Source of the DNA: DATKZM01 sp035527975
Lineage (GTDB): Bacteria; Pseudomonadota; Alphaproteobacteria; JAPULJ01
NCBI GenBank assembly: GCA_035527975.1
Contig: DATKZM010000053.1
Coordinates: 1-40,238 of the forward strand
Length of the DNA stretch: 40,238 nucleotides
Direction of reading: 5' to 3'
Below the pieces are notes generated by a model that saw only the letters and a list, made by a program, of their open reading frames with translations, had not been told where the DNA came from and searched no databases. Below are positions 7,338-15,467 of the stretch, piece by piece (position 1 is the first letter of the stretch; the number at the start of each line of letters is the position of its first letter). The translations under genes were made by a program, and so were the position numbers.

Positions 7338-7434
7338 GGGTGTGACCATACATCAGGGTGTGACCATGCATTGGGTGTGGTCATACGCAGGGTGTGGTCA
7401 TACCCGGGGTGCGGTCATACAAAGTGTGGTCATG
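7338..7434 (+). repeat. 17-bp tandem repeat array
   Basis: Six head-to-tail units of about 17 bp begin near 7338, 7356, 7373, 7390, 7407 and 7422. The core is GGGTGTGGTCATAC; the first two units read GTGTGACCAT and the others GTGTGGTCAT (fifth GTGCGGTCAT). The last unit contains the ATG at 7432 of the next gene. It could be a regulator-binding array or a plain minisatellite. Confidence 0.75.
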
Positions 7435-8520
7435 GTGAGCGGGCACGGAAAATGCGAAGCGAGGGGGGAAGGCCAGCGGCGCGCGCGCTGCCGCTTGGCC
7501 GCTCGCCTAGGGCTGAAGGTGATCGCTCTCGCCGCTGCCTTTGTGGTGCCTGCTGGCGGTGGGGCGCTCGCGGAGACCCATACCCCCACCGGCCAGCAAA
7601 AGCCGCTCGGCGTCTATGTCGCCGAACCCGTCTCGGCGACCAACCGGGAATGGCTGGAAGCCGCGCGTGCCGGCACGATCCGCGCCGCCATCGACCGCGC
7701 CTTTGAAGGTCTCTGCCGTCCGCTGGTCGAGGTCGACGGTCCGCTCGGCAGGTTATCCGCCGACGCGCTGCTGCGGCTTGCCGGCAATGACGATGATGAA
7801 CGCCCGGCGCTGCCGAAATCGGCGCGCACGCGCACGCTGGTCATTGCCGCCGTCAGCCGCGCCGGCAAGGGTTTCGTGGTCGAGATCTCGGCGATCGATG
7901 TGACGTCCGGCAAGCTGCGCGCACGCGAGAGCGCGGTGGCGAAGAGCGCCGCCGGGCTCGGTGCGGCGGTGGCGGCCGCGGCGGCGAAGACCAAGGCGGC
8001 GCTGCCGTGCCCGGTCTGGCGCGGCGAGATCGTGCTGACCACGACCGAGACCCGCGCCGAGCGCGGCAAGGATTTCTCGCGCACCGGCCAGGCCGAATGG
8101 ACCGTTCTGGTGCGCGTCGACGGCAAGAAGACGGTGCTGGAGGGGCGCTATTCGATCCGCGTCGTGACCCAGCGCTGCAACAAGCTCGGCAAGGCGTGCT
8201 CGGTTCACGTGCTCGAAGGGGCGGGTAAGGCTGAACCCGTGAAGGACGCGGTCTCGGGCTTTGATCCCGGCACCGGCAATGAGTACACTGTGATCGTGGG
8301 CGATGCGGTCGCGCGCCTCGCCATGAAGACGCGGCTGTGCCGCGCCGAGGGCAAGAACTGTCAGCAGCGGCATTTCGAGACCGAGCAGGCGCTGAACGGC
8401 GCGCGCGGCACCGGCACGGTCTGGCAGAGCGAGGATTCGGTGTTCGGCTCGGTCACCCTCGCCGACACCAAGAAGCGCAAACGGGTGATGAGCTGGCAGC
8501 TTGAACGGGTGATGGATTAG
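7432..8520 (+). CDS. Secreted protein of unknown function
   Basis: About 362 residues if started at ATG 7432, which lies in the last unit of the tandem array. The frame is open to 7342, but that part is only translated repeat. An Arg-rich region is followed by a hydrophobic stretch (LGLKVIALAAAFVVPAGG) and an Ala-Glu cleavage-like site (ALAETH), consistent with export. The body has an alpha/beta start (GVYVAEPVSATNREWLEA) and several cysteines in the second half (QRCNKLGKACSV, RLCRAEGKNCQQ) that could pair in the periplasm. No family was recognised. It ends 216 bases before the cupredoxin-like gene. Confidence 0.7.
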   Translation: MVSGHGKCEARGEGQRRARCRLAARLGLKVIALAAAFVVPAGGGALAETHTPTGQQKPLGVYVAEPVSATNREWLEAARAGTIRAAIDRAFEGLCRPLVEVDGPLGRLSADALLRLAGNDDDERPALPKSARTRTLVIAAVSRAGKGFVVEISAIDVTSGKLRARESAVAKSAAGLGAAVAAAAAKTKAALPCPVWRGEIVLTTTETRAERGKDFSRTGQAEWTVLVRVDGKKTVLEGRYSIRVVTQRCNKLGKACSVHVLEGAGKAEPVKDAVSGFDPGTGNEYTVIVGDAVARLAMKTRLCRAEGKNCQQRHFETEQALNGARGTGTVWQSEDSVFGSVTLADTKKRKRVMSWQLERVMD

Positions 8521-8566
8521 GGCCGGTAACCGGATGGGCAGCCCCGCGCCGGTCGCCTCGCGCACG

Positions 8567-8616
8567 GCGCACGGGAACGTTATGGACACGCCTGGCGGGC
8601 GCACGGAAACGTTACG
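8567..8616. repeat. Two direct repeats around AACGTT
   Basis: GCGCACGGGAACGTTATG at 8567 and GCGCACGGAAACGTTACG at about 8600 are direct repeats with a 32-33 bp step, upstream of the cupredoxin-like gene. Three helical turns apart, they could be paired regulator sites. Nothing further identifies them. Confidence 0.3.
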
Positions 8617-8736
8617 CAGTCGTTATTTGCGATTTGCCAGATTGGAAGGCATCTAAATTAGTGAGGGCGAGGGAAAAAGAAGCCGGTGAGAGCGCCGGAC
8701 AAAGCTGTCAAACCCGTATCCGATGGAGGATCGACA

Positions 8737-9246
8737 ATGCGCGTAAGCGGAAGACTTCTGGGTGCCGCGGCCGGTGCGGTGGCGCTGGCCGGCCTCAACG
8801 CCGGCCTCGCGGCGAGTGTGGCGCACGCTGCTGAAAAGATGGATGGCAAGACCGCCGGCAATCCGCAGGTGATCAAGCTGACCCAGACCGGTTGCCAGTT
8901 CGTCGAGCCGGAGAACGGCATCGACCACAAGTACCAGACCACCAGGCGGGCCGATTGCGAGAAGATCAACTCCAAGACCGAGAAGGGCCGCCTGGCCAAG
9001 CACAAGGTGATGAAGCTGAAGGCCGGAACGTACATCTTCCGGGTCAAGAACGAGAACGTGTCTTATATGCTCGGCTTCTATCTGCGCGGCCAGGGGATCG
9101 GGCGTTTCACCCTGCCGAAGACCTCCGGCGGCGGGCTCCACAAGGGCGTGACCCAGGACTACAAAATCACGCTCAAGCCCGGCAAATACATCTACTCCTG
9201 CCCACTCAACACCACGCCCGACTACGAGATCCACGTCGCGGGCTGA
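8737..9246 (+). CDS. Periplasmic cupredoxin-like protein
   Basis: 169 residues from ATG 8737, which follows a strong GGAGGA ribosome-binding site; a signal peptide ends near VAHAAEK. The C-terminal half has the beta-rich pattern of cupredoxin-type domains: LKAGTYIFRVKNENVSYMLG, then ITLKPGKYIYSCPLNTTPDY. In copper proteins the Cys is followed by His and Met ligands, but here those positions are not His or Met, so copper binding is doubtful. Two more Cys (TGCQF, ADCEK) lie in the N-terminal half and may form a disulfide. The role is probably periplasmic, and the partner is unknown. Confidence 0.7.
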   Translation: MRVSGRLLGAAAGAVALAGLNAGLAASVAHAAEKMDGKTAGNPQVIKLTQTGCQFVEPENGIDHKYQTTRRADCEKINSKTEKGRLAKHKVMKLKAGTYIFRVKNENVSYMLGFYLRGQGIGRFTLPKTSGGGLHKGVTQDYKITLKPGKYIYSCPLNTTPDYEIHVAG

Positions 9247-9259
9247 ACCGAGGGTGGCG

Positions 9260-9279
9260 GCTCGGAAGATTTTCCGAGC
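9260..9279 (+). terminator. Hairpin after the cupredoxin-like gene
   Basis: GCTCGGAA and TTCCGAGC form an 8-bp stem 14 bases after the stop codon. There is no long T-run, so termination is likely but not certain. Confidence 0.45.
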
Positions 9280-9285
9280 TGCGTG

Positions 9286-9399
9286 GCCCGTCATTTCGAG
9301 CGGGGGAGCGCGAGCGACCGAGCGGAGAAATCTGGCAAGAAACCGTGCAGGCGATTACCCAGATTTCTCCCTCGCTGGCGCTCGCTCGAAATGACGGCC
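9286..9399. repeat. Dispersed palindromic repeat (CGTCATTTCGAGCG family)
   Basis: Left arm CCGTCATTTCGAGCG... ending GGAGAAATCTGG and right arm CCCAGATTTCTCC... ending CGCTCGAAATGACGG are imperfect inverted copies of about 43 bases around a short loop. A fragment of the same family appears near 37411-37436. It is a non-coding intergenic palindrome. Confidence 0.75.
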
Positions 9400-9516
9400 C
9401 GCGCCTTGCGAAAAAAATCTCCAAGGGTCTGGCTTCAATGGCGCGATGTCCTCGGGCGACGCGCTGAGGTAGATATCAACCGGTTGGAAGCTGCCGGGTA
9501 GAAGCTGGAGGCCACG

Positions 9517-10941
9517 ATGGCTGAAACGATGGAAGTCGATGTCTGCGTGATCGGCGCCGGGTCGGGCGGGCTGAGCGTCGCCGCGGGCGCTTCGCAGATG
9601 GGCGCGAAAACCGTGCTGATCGAGCGCGGCGCGATGGGCGGCGATTGTCTTAACACGGGCTGCGTGCCGTCGAAGGCGCTGCTGGCGGCCGGACATGCGG
9701 CGCATGCGATCAGGACAAGCGCACGGTTCGGCGTCAACGGCGTCTCGCCCACCATCGATTTCGAAAAGGTCCACGCCCATGTCCACGGCGTGATCGGCGC
9801 GATTGCGCCCAATGATTCGGTCGAGCGCTTTAGCGGCCTCGGCGTGCAGGTGATCGAGGCGGAGGGAAAGTTCACCGGTCCCCGTGAGGTCGTCGCCGGC
9901 GGCATGCGCATTCGCGCCAAACGCTTTGTCGTGGCGACCGGCTCGCGCGCCGGGGTGCCGCCGATCGAAGGTCTCGACACGACGCCCTTCCTAACAAATG
10001 AGACGATCTTCGAGCGCACCGCCGCGCCCGAGCATCTGGTGGTCATCGGTGGCGGGCCGATCGGGCTGGAAATGGCGCAGGCGCATCGCCGGCTCGGTGC
10101 GCGGGTGACGGTGCTCGAGATGGCCGCGATCCTGGCCAATGACGATCCCGAGCTGGTCGACATCCTGCGCACCCTTCTGCGCGCCGAAGGCATCGAGATC
10201 CACGAGGGCGTGCGGGTGCTGAAGACCGGCCGCAAAGGCAACGGCATCACTGTGACGATCGAGGCGGACGGCAAGCAAACCACGATCGAGGGCTCCGACT
10301 TGCTGGTCGCCGCAGGCCGGGCGCCCAATGTCGACGGGCTCGACCTTGAAAAAGCGGGGATCGACTATTCGCGCAAGGGCATCACCACCGATGCGCGCCT
10401 GCGCACAAGCAACAAGCGCGTCTACGCGTTGGGCGACGTGGCGGGCGGCCCGCAATTCACCCATATCGCGGGCTATCATGCCGGCATCGCGATCCGGAAC
10501 ATGCTGTTCCGCCTGCCGGCCAAGGTCGATTACGGCGCCATGCCCTGGGTGACCTACACCGCACCCGAGCTGGCCCATGTGGGCTTGAGCGAGGCGGGCG
10601 CGCGCGCGAAGGGCGAAGACGTGACCATCCTGCGCTGGCCCTTCGCGGAGAACGACCGCGCCCAGGCCGAGCGCGAGACCGATGGGCTGATCAAGGCGAT
10701 CACCAACAAAAAGGGCCGCATCCTCGGCGCCACGATCCTGGGCGCCCATGCGGGCGAGCTGATCCTGCCCTGGGTGCTGGCGGTGGGCAACGGCATGAAG
10801 ATCGGCAAGATGGCGGGCATGATCGCGCCCTATCCGACGCTGGGCGAGGTCTCCAAACGCGCGGCGGGCAGCTACTACATGCCCAAGCTGTTCAGCGAGC
10901 GGACGCGCAAGATCGTAAGGTTTTTGCTGAAGTTCGGCTGA
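9517..10941 (+). CDS. Dihydrolipoamide dehydrogenase-like flavoprotein disulfide reductase
   Basis: 474 residues, class I pyridine nucleotide-disulfide oxidoreductase. An N-terminal FAD site (VIGAGSGGLSVA), the redox pair in GGDCLNTGCVPSK, an NAD(P)H site (VVIGGGPIGLEMAQ) and the second FAD motif (VYALGDVAGG) are in order. The dimer-interface segment reads APYPTLGEV where lipoamide dehydrogenases carry the HxHPTxxE catalytic His. It therefore resembles the mercuric-reductase-like and E3-like branch rather than true LpdA, and no lipoyl domain or E1/E2 genes are adjacent. The reaction is probably NAD(P)H-linked dithiol/disulfide chemistry on an unknown substrate. A GGAGG site precedes ATG 9517. 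Confidence 0.85.
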   Translation: MAETMEVDVCVIGAGSGGLSVAAGASQMGAKTVLIERGAMGGDCLNTGCVPSKALLAAGHAAHAIRTSARFGVNGVSPTIDFEKVHAHVHGVIGAIAPNDSVERFSGLGVQVIEAEGKFTGPREVVAGGMRIRAKRFVVATGSRAGVPPIEGLDTTPFLTNETIFERTAAPEHLVVIGGGPIGLEMAQAHRRLGARVTVLEMAAILANDDPELVDILRTLLRAEGIEIHEGVRVLKTGRKGNGITVTIEADGKQTTIEGSDLLVAAGRAPNVDGLDLEKAGIDYSRKGITTDARLRTSNKRVYALGDVAGGPQFTHIAGYHAGIAIRNMLFRLPAKVDYGAMPWVTYTAPELAHVGLSEAGARAKGEDVTILRWPFAENDRAQAERETDGLIKAITNKKGRILGATILGAHAGELILPWVLAVGNGMKIGKMAGMIAPYPTLGEVSKRAAGSYYMPKLFSERTRKIVRFLLKFG

Positions 10942-10974
10942 CCGGTGGCCGGTGAAAAGCGTAGCGCAAACGAA

Positions 10975-10999
10975 AGCCCCGGCCATGATGGCCGGGGCT
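10975..10999 (-). terminator. Terminator between convergent genes
   Basis: AGCCCCGGCC and GGCCGGGGCT form a perfect stem. On the minus strand the stem is followed by TTTCGTTT, suiting termination of the small periplasmic gene at 11030; it may also serve the flavoprotein gene. Confidence 0.6.
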
Positions 11000-11029
11000 C
11001 GTCCGCAAACCCGGCGCTGATTGGCCGGG

Positions 11030-11272
11030 TTATTTACCAAGCATGGACATGGCCCGCTTTAACACGGCAACCGACTGTCCGTGCTTGCCCGTCCGGTGCA
11101 GCATGTCGCCCTGATTGCGGAGCTTCATGATCTCGGCCTTTTTCGCCGCGGGCAGCGTGCTCTTGGCGAGCCCCGCGGAAACCTGCTTGCTCACACCAGG
11201 ACAGCTGCCTGCCCAGGCCGGCGCCGCAAGACCGACGACCAGCGCGCTCGCGATAATGATCTGTTTAAGCAT
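11030..11272 (-). CDS. Small periplasmic protein
   Basis: 80 residues: a clear signal peptide (MLKQIIIASALVVGLAAPAWA) and a mature part of about 59 residues with one Cys (GSCPGVSKQV) and two helices. The helix pattern KRAMSMLGK with LRNQGDMLHRTGKHGQSVAVLKRA resembles a single TPR-like hairpin. It is similar in kind to short exported proteins seen in many Alphaproteobacteria, with no assigned role. It is preceded on the minus strand by the TauD-type gene, 93 bases away. Confidence 0.75.
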   Translation of the reverse strand: MLKQIIIASALVVGLAAPAWAGSCPGVSKQVSAGLAKSTLPAAKKAEIMKLRNQGDMLHRTGKHGQSVAVLKRAMSMLGK

Positions 11273-11365
11273 GACCGTTCCCTCCTGAAAGTTCCAAGAT
11301 GGGCAAGTTGGCCATGCGATTGTGGCGCAAATAGGAATTGCGCCGGCCGCAGAGCATCCACGCGC

Positions 11366-12304
11366 TTATTCCGCCGCCTCGCGTACGGCTTCCGAGAACG
11401 GCCCGAGCACCGGTCCCGATCCGGCCACCGTGGTGCGGCGCAGCACGCGGCGGAAGGCGGCATAATCGTAGGGCACCGCGCGGTGCAGCAGACAGCGGTT
11501 GTCCCACATCACCACGTCGCCCCGGCGCCAGCGATGGCGGTAGCAGAATTCGGGCCGCTCGATCCATTCCCGCAGCCAGTCGTGCAGCGCCTGGCCCTCT
11601 TCCAGCGTCATGCCGCTGATCTCGCGGCCGGTATTGGTGGTGAAGTAGAGCGAGCGGCGGTTGCCGCGATCGCGATGGACGCGGACCAAAGGCTGGCTCA
11701 CCGGCGGCACGGCGTCGCGCTCCTCGGCCGTGGTCGGCGGCATGGCCGGCTCCAGGCGCCTGATGCACTCGTAATAGTGCACCATATGCAGCGGCTCGAT
11801 ACGGCGCTTCATCGCGTCGTCGAGGGCATCGTGGGCGGCGAACATGTTGGAGAAATCGGTCTCGCCGCCGACCGCGCCCTGCGGCGGCACCTCCAGCCCA
11901 TAGAGGATCGAGGCGAGCGAGGGCACGTAGCGGTAGGAGCTGTCGGTGTGCCAGCGCGCATTGTTGCGCTGGAAGATGACGCGCTGGTCGTCGTCGGGCA
12001 GATGCTCGCCATCCGGCGAAACGTTGGCGACGTGGTAGACCTCGACCCGGCCCTTGGTCTTGTCCTTCTCCGGGAACTCCTCCAGCGGGCCGAACTGGCG
12101 CGAGAAGGCGATCAGCTCGGCGTCGCCCAGCGTCTGGTCGCGGAAGCAGAGGACGTGGTGATCGGCGAACGCCTCGTTGACCCGCGCCAGTGTTGCCGCG
12201 TCGAAGGGACGGGCAAGATCGAGGCCGACGACTTCCGCGCCGAGCGCGGGGCCGAGGCGGTTGATCTCGAAATCGGCGATTGCATCGTTTTTCGCGAGCG
12301 CCAT
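11366..12304 (-). CDS. TauD/TfdA-type Fe(II)/2-oxoglutarate dioxygenase
   Basis: 312 residues from ATG 12304, chosen because a GGAGG site precedes it; an upstream ATG at 12340 gives a poor leader. The iron-binding facial triad is visible as H119-x-D121 (WHTDSSY) and H274 (CLLHRAVPYD), with R285 and R289 placed as the 2-oxoglutarate arginines are in TauD. The family hydroxylates organic substrates such as taurine, 2,4-D or other acids with release of succinate and CO2. The substrate is not readable from the sequence; the neighbouring YciI-like, MDR and aldolase genes suggest breakdown of a small organic acid. Confidence 0.88.
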   Translation of the reverse strand: MALAKNDAIADFEINRLGPALGAEVVGLDLARPFDAATLARVNEAFADHHVLCFRDQTLGDAELIAFSRQFGPLEEFPEKDKTKGRVEVYHVANVSPDGEHLPDDDQRVIFQRNNARWHTDSSYRYVPSLASILYGLEVPPQGAVGGETDFSNMFAAHDALDDAMKRRIEPLHMVHYYECIRRLEPAMPPTTAEERDAVPPVSQPLVRVHRDRGNRRSLYFTTNTGREISGMTLEEGQALHDWLREWIERPEFCYRHRWRRGDVVMWDNRCLLHRAVPYDYAAFRRVLRRTTVAGSGPVLGPFSEAVREAAE

Positions 12305-12403
12305 CGTGCATCCTCCGGAGGCATGCAGGACTGTCGACATTCGTGATGCTGCCGCAGTCCGCTGGCCGGCGCAACCGTTGCGGGGCGTGCGAATGCGGCG
12401 GGA

Positions 12404-12679
12404 TCAGCCCCTCACGCGTTTCCAGGCGTTGACGTGGACGCTCTCGAAGAGCCCGGCCTTGGCGTAGGGATCGCCGGCGCTGAAGGCCTCGGCCTCGGAT
12501 TTGTTGTCGGCCTCGACCACCAGGAAGCTGCCGATCACCGCCTCGTCCTCGGCGAGGATCGGGCCGGCCAGGACGATCTCGATCGGCGTGCTCTTGAGGT
12601 AGGCGACATGGGCGTCGAAGGTTTCCTTGCGCAGCGCGCCCGCGTTCGGTTTGTCGAGACAGTGAACCAGATACAGCAT
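12404..12679 (-). CDS. YciI-like family protein
   Basis: 91 residues with the YciI/YCII ferredoxin-like fold signature: MLYLVHCLDKPNA at the start, a central HVAYLKSTPIEIVLAGPIL with the conserved His, and GSFLVVEADNKSEAEAFSAGDPYAKAGLFESVHVNAW. Related domains include dehydrochlorinase- and muconolactone-isomerase-like enzymes, using a His-Asp pair; several members have no known substrate. It lies 99 bases upstream of the TauD-type gene on the same strand, so the two may be co-transcribed. Confidence 0.85.
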   Translation of the reverse strand: MLYLVHCLDKPNAGALRKETFDAHVAYLKSTPIEIVLAGPILAEDEAVIGSFLVVEADNKSEAEAFSAGDPYAKAGLFESVHVNAWKRVRG

Positions 12680-12772
12680 GGGTTCAGCTCCCCGTTTTCA
12701 TGTTGGCGGATCGGCAGGCCGGCGACCGCACATCAACTGGATAGCAAAGCCGAGCCTGCCAAGGGTGCGTTA

Positions 12773-13303
12773 TCAGGTATCGACGGCCTGCAAGCGCCGA
12801 CGAAAGAAGCGGGCGTTCCAGTTCATCGCCGGGAAGTCGGCCGGCATGTCGGCCTTTGTCAATTCTTCAAAGCCGTGGCGGGCGTAGAACCGGCGGGCGG
12901 CGGCGAAGGCCGCGAGTGTGTCGAGATAGATTTCCGTGAAATCCCGTTCGCGCGCCCAGGCGATGAGCGTTTCCAGCAGGCGCTCGGCGATACGGTGCGG
13001 GCGCCCGCGCATATCGGCGCGCACGAACATCTTGCGCAAGGCCGCGCGCCGTTCGCCGAAATCAAGGATGGCGACCGCGCCGACGACTTCGTCCATTGGG
13101 GGGCCGCCCGTGAGCGCGACCCAGATCTCGCCGCCGGCCTCGCGAAAAAAACCGGCGGGATCGACAAGGTCGGGCTGGTCGCCAGCGCTGGCATTGAGGC
13201 CGAACTCGCCGCGCTGGATATCGACCACGAGGACCGACAGCGCCGCGCGGTGCCGGTCCTCGTAGGGAACGATCCTGACCGTCTCGGCAGCTGCGGCGCT
13301 CAC
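12773..13303 (-). CDS. GNAT-family N-acetyltransferase
   Basis: About 176 residues, starting at GTG 13303, which overlaps the TGA stop of the MDR gene in the four-base GTGA. The frame is open further upstream only as a shadow of the MDR gene. The GNAT pattern is clear: VGAVAILDF (beta 4), LRKMFVRADMRGRPHRIAERLLE for the acetyl-CoA-binding motif A, and FYARHGFEEL near the end. The RGRPHRIA segment departs from the usual R/QxxGxG/A. Translational coupling to the reductase is likely. Substrate unknown. Confidence 0.82.
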   Translation of the reverse strand: MSAAAAETVRIVPYEDRHRAALSVLVVDIQRGEFGLNASAGDQPDLVDPAGFFREAGGEIWVALTGGPPMDEVVGAVAILDFGERRAALRKMFVRADMRGRPHRIAERLLETLIAWARERDFTEIYLDTLAAFAAARRFYARHGFEELTKADMPADFPAMNWNARFFRRRLQAVDT

Positions 13304-14343
13304 GTGGGGTCGGGCGTCGGGTCGGGAGCGGCGCGAACGAGCTGCTTGCCGAAGTTCTCGCCGGAGAACAGGCGCAGCATCGCCTTGGGCATGGTCTCGA
13401 TACCCTCCAGCACGTCCTCCCGGTACTTGATCCTGCCCTCCTTGATCCAGGCCGCCATCTGCGCCACGCCCTCGGGATAGCGCTTGACCCAGTCGAAGAC
13501 GATGAGGCCCTGCATGCGGGCGCGCTGGACCAGGAGCGCGCGCGTCGGCCGCGGCGCCAGCTCGGGCTCGGTCTGGTTGTATTCGGAGATCATGCCGCAA
13601 ATCGCGATGCGGGCGTGGATGTTGATGCGGGTGAGCACCGCATCGAGCGTCATGCCGCCGACATTGTCGAAATAGACGTCGATGCCGTCGGGTGCGGCCA
13701 CGCCGAGTGCAGCCGTCATGGCGGTCAGATCGCCCGCCGCACGGCGGTCGATCGCGGCATCGTAGCCGAGCTCGTCCTTGATGTAGGCGCATTTTTTGGG
13801 ACCACCGGCGATGCCCACGGCGCGGCAGCCCTTGATCTTGGCGATCTGTCCAACCAGCCCGCCGACTGCGCCCGAGGCGGCGGAGACGACGACGGTGTCG
13901 CCTTCCTTCGGCTCGCCGACTTCGAGCAGGCCGAAATAGGCGGTCATGCCCGGCATGCCGAGCACGCCCAGCGCGGTGGAGATGGGCGCCAGAGAAGCGT
14001 CGACCTTGCGTGCGCCGGCGTCGCGGCCGTCGCTGAGGGCGTATTCCTGCCAGCCGAAACGGCCCTCGACGATGTCGCCCTCCTTGAACTTCTCATGCCT
14101 GGAGGCGATCACCGCGCCGACCGAAGCGCCGGTCATGACCTCGCCGATCTGAACCGGCGGCACGTAGGATTTCACGTCGCGCATGCGCCCGCGCATGTAG
14201 GGATCGACCGAGAGCACGCTCGCGCGCATGACGAACTGGCCGTCGCCCGGCTCGGGGACGGGGGTCTCGGCGAGCTCGAAATCGTCTTCGCGCGGCACCG
14301 CATCGGGGCGCTGCTTCAGGAGCCATTGGCGGTTGGTGGTCAT
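13300..14343 (-). CDS. MDR-family NADP-dependent oxidoreductase (CurA/LTB4DH-like)
   Basis: 347 residues, zinc-independent medium-chain reductase of the leukotriene B4 12-hydroxydehydrogenase / curcumin reductase group. The N-terminus (RQWLLKQRP, VLSVDPYMRGRM) and the Rossmann stretch VVSAASGAVGGLVGQIAKIKG with AGGPKKC are typical. It reduces alpha,beta-unsaturated ketones or aldehydes with NADPH in the cytoplasm. Its stop codon overlaps the GTG start of the GNAT gene. The native substrate is unknown. Confidence 0.88.
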   Translation of the reverse strand: MTTNRQWLLKQRPDAVPREDDFELAETPVPEPGDGQFVMRASVLSVDPYMRGRMRDVKSYVPPVQIGEVMTGASVGAVIASRHEKFKEGDIVEGRFGWQEYALSDGRDAGARKVDASLAPISTALGVLGMPGMTAYFGLLEVGEPKEGDTVVVSAASGAVGGLVGQIAKIKGCRAVGIAGGPKKCAYIKDELGYDAAIDRRAAGDLTAMTAALGVAAPDGIDVYFDNVGGMTLDAVLTRINIHARIAICGMISEYNQTEPELAPRPTRALLVQRARMQGLIVFDWVKRYPEGVAQMAAWIKEGRIKYREDVLEGIETMPKAMLRLFSGENFGKQLVRAAPDPTPDPT

Positions 14344-14377
14344 GGGTTGGTTTCCTCTGGTTAGCCAGTCCCTTCGT

Positions 14378-14490
14378 CGTCACCCCGGCCGAAGAGCCGG
14401 GGTCCATTCGATGGTGCCGCTTGCTCCGCCGTCTCTGGTTCCAAGCTCCGCATGGACCCCGGATCGACCTGGCGGCCGTCCGGGGTGACG
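14378..14490. repeat. Dispersed palindromic repeat (GTCACCCCGG family)
   Basis: CGTCACCCCGGCCGAAGAGC... with GGGGTCCAT on the left and CATGGACCCC...CCGGGGTGACG on the right form outer and inner inverted arms between the MDR and aldolase genes. It is non-coding and resembles palindromes scattered through alphaproteobacterial intergenic DNA. Confidence 0.7.
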
Positions 14491-14506
14491 CAATTGATAT
14501 GGCGGA

Positions 14507-15283
14507 TTAAGCGTTCTTCGCCCGGTGCGCCTTCACTTGCGCCACCGCGGCGTTGCGGACGTGGCCGGAGTCCGAGCCGCCGGAGACGATGTCGTAGCCG
14601 GCGTCGAACAAATCCTGCGGGTCGAGGCCGAAGCGCAGCACCGTGCCCATCCACTTGCCGGCATCCTTGATGCGCTTTTCCAGCGAAGCGAGGGCGTCCT
14701 TGACCTTGGGATGATCGCGCTGCTTGGCGTAGCCGAGATTGGTCGAGATATCGGAGGGACCGACGAACAGCATGTCGACGCCGTCAACGGCGGCGATCGC
14801 CTCGGTGTTCTCAATGCCCTTGGGCGTCTCGATCTGGCAGATGATCATCAGCTGCGCTTCGCTGCCGGCGACATAGTCGGCCTCGCGCATGCCGTAATCG
14901 GCGGCGCGCACCGACGAGGTCGCGGCCCCCCTTATGCCGTTCGGCGGATAGCGGCAGGCGGCGACGGCCGCGCGCGCCTCGTCGGCCGTCTCGACCATCG
15001 GCACCATGATGCCCTCGGCGCCGGCATCGAGCGCGCGCTTGATATAGACCGCATCATTCCAGGGCACGCGAAACAGACACGTCGTGTCGAAGGCAGCCAG
15101 CGCCTGCATCTGCGAGATTGCACTTTGGAAATCGCCGGGCCCGTGCTCGTGGTCGATCATCACCCAGTCATAGCCGGCGAGCCCGGCGATCTCGGCTGTT
15201 GCGTTGTTGCCGAGCGCCAGCCATAGGCCGAGCGCCTTCTTGCCGTCGGCAAGTTTCTTCTTGAGCGAATTTTCGCGGAACAT
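14507..15283 (-). CDS. HpcH/HpaI-family aldolase
   Basis: 258 residues, class II pyruvate aldolase of the HpcH/HpaI family. Key elements are IDHEHGPGD (His 45/47 region), FRVPWND with R72, the metal-binding E152 (CQIETPKG) and D178 (GPSDIS), in the usual (beta/alpha)8 order. The family splits 2-keto-3-deoxy acids or 4-hydroxy-2-oxo acids to pyruvate plus an aldehyde. Length and motifs fit the 4-hydroxy-2-oxoheptanedioate / 2-keto-3-deoxy-L-rhamnonate aldolase branch, but the substrate cannot be fixed. It is followed by the MDR and GNAT genes on the same strand, after a repeat. Confidence 0.88.
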   Translation of the reverse strand: MFRENSLKKKLADGKKALGLWLALGNNATAEIAGLAGYDWVMIDHEHGPGDFQSAISQMQALAAFDTTCLFRVPWNDAVYIKRALDAGAEGIMVPMVETADEARAAVAACRYPPNGIRGAATSSVRAADYGMREADYVAGSEAQLMIICQIETPKGIENTEAIAAVDGVDMLFVGPSDISTNLGYAKQRDHPKVKDALASLEKRIKDAGKWMGTVLRFGLDPQDLFDAGYDIVSGGSDSGHVRNAAVAQVKAHRAKNA

Positions 15284-15467
15284 TGCTTCCCCCGGTCACG
15301 GCATCCGACTAATGCGATGTGCGTGATTATGGGATGGCGGACCGGAGAGGCAAAGAGCAAACGGGTTGCCGTCCGCGCTGCGGCGATTGCCGGGGCGGCA
15401 GCAAACTGGCAGACTCGCAATGCGAGACGGCCGGGGCGTATCGGGCGGCGACAAGGAATGCGTGGTG

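Noticed and set aside
7338..7434. CRISPR array
   Set aside because: The units are only about 17 bp and abut each other with no unique spacers, and no cas genes are in the window.
9991..11040. A 349-codon minus-strand frame opposite the flavoprotein gene
   Set aside because: A shadow frame; the flavoprotein motifs on the plus strand are unambiguous.
12304..12340. An upstream start for the TauD-type enzyme
   Set aside because: The GGAGG site fits ATG 12304; the upstream start would place that site inside the gene.
13304..13792. A GNAT protein extended to 339 residues
   Set aside because: The extra part is an out-of-frame reading of the MDR gene; GTG 13303 overlapping its stop codon is the natural start.
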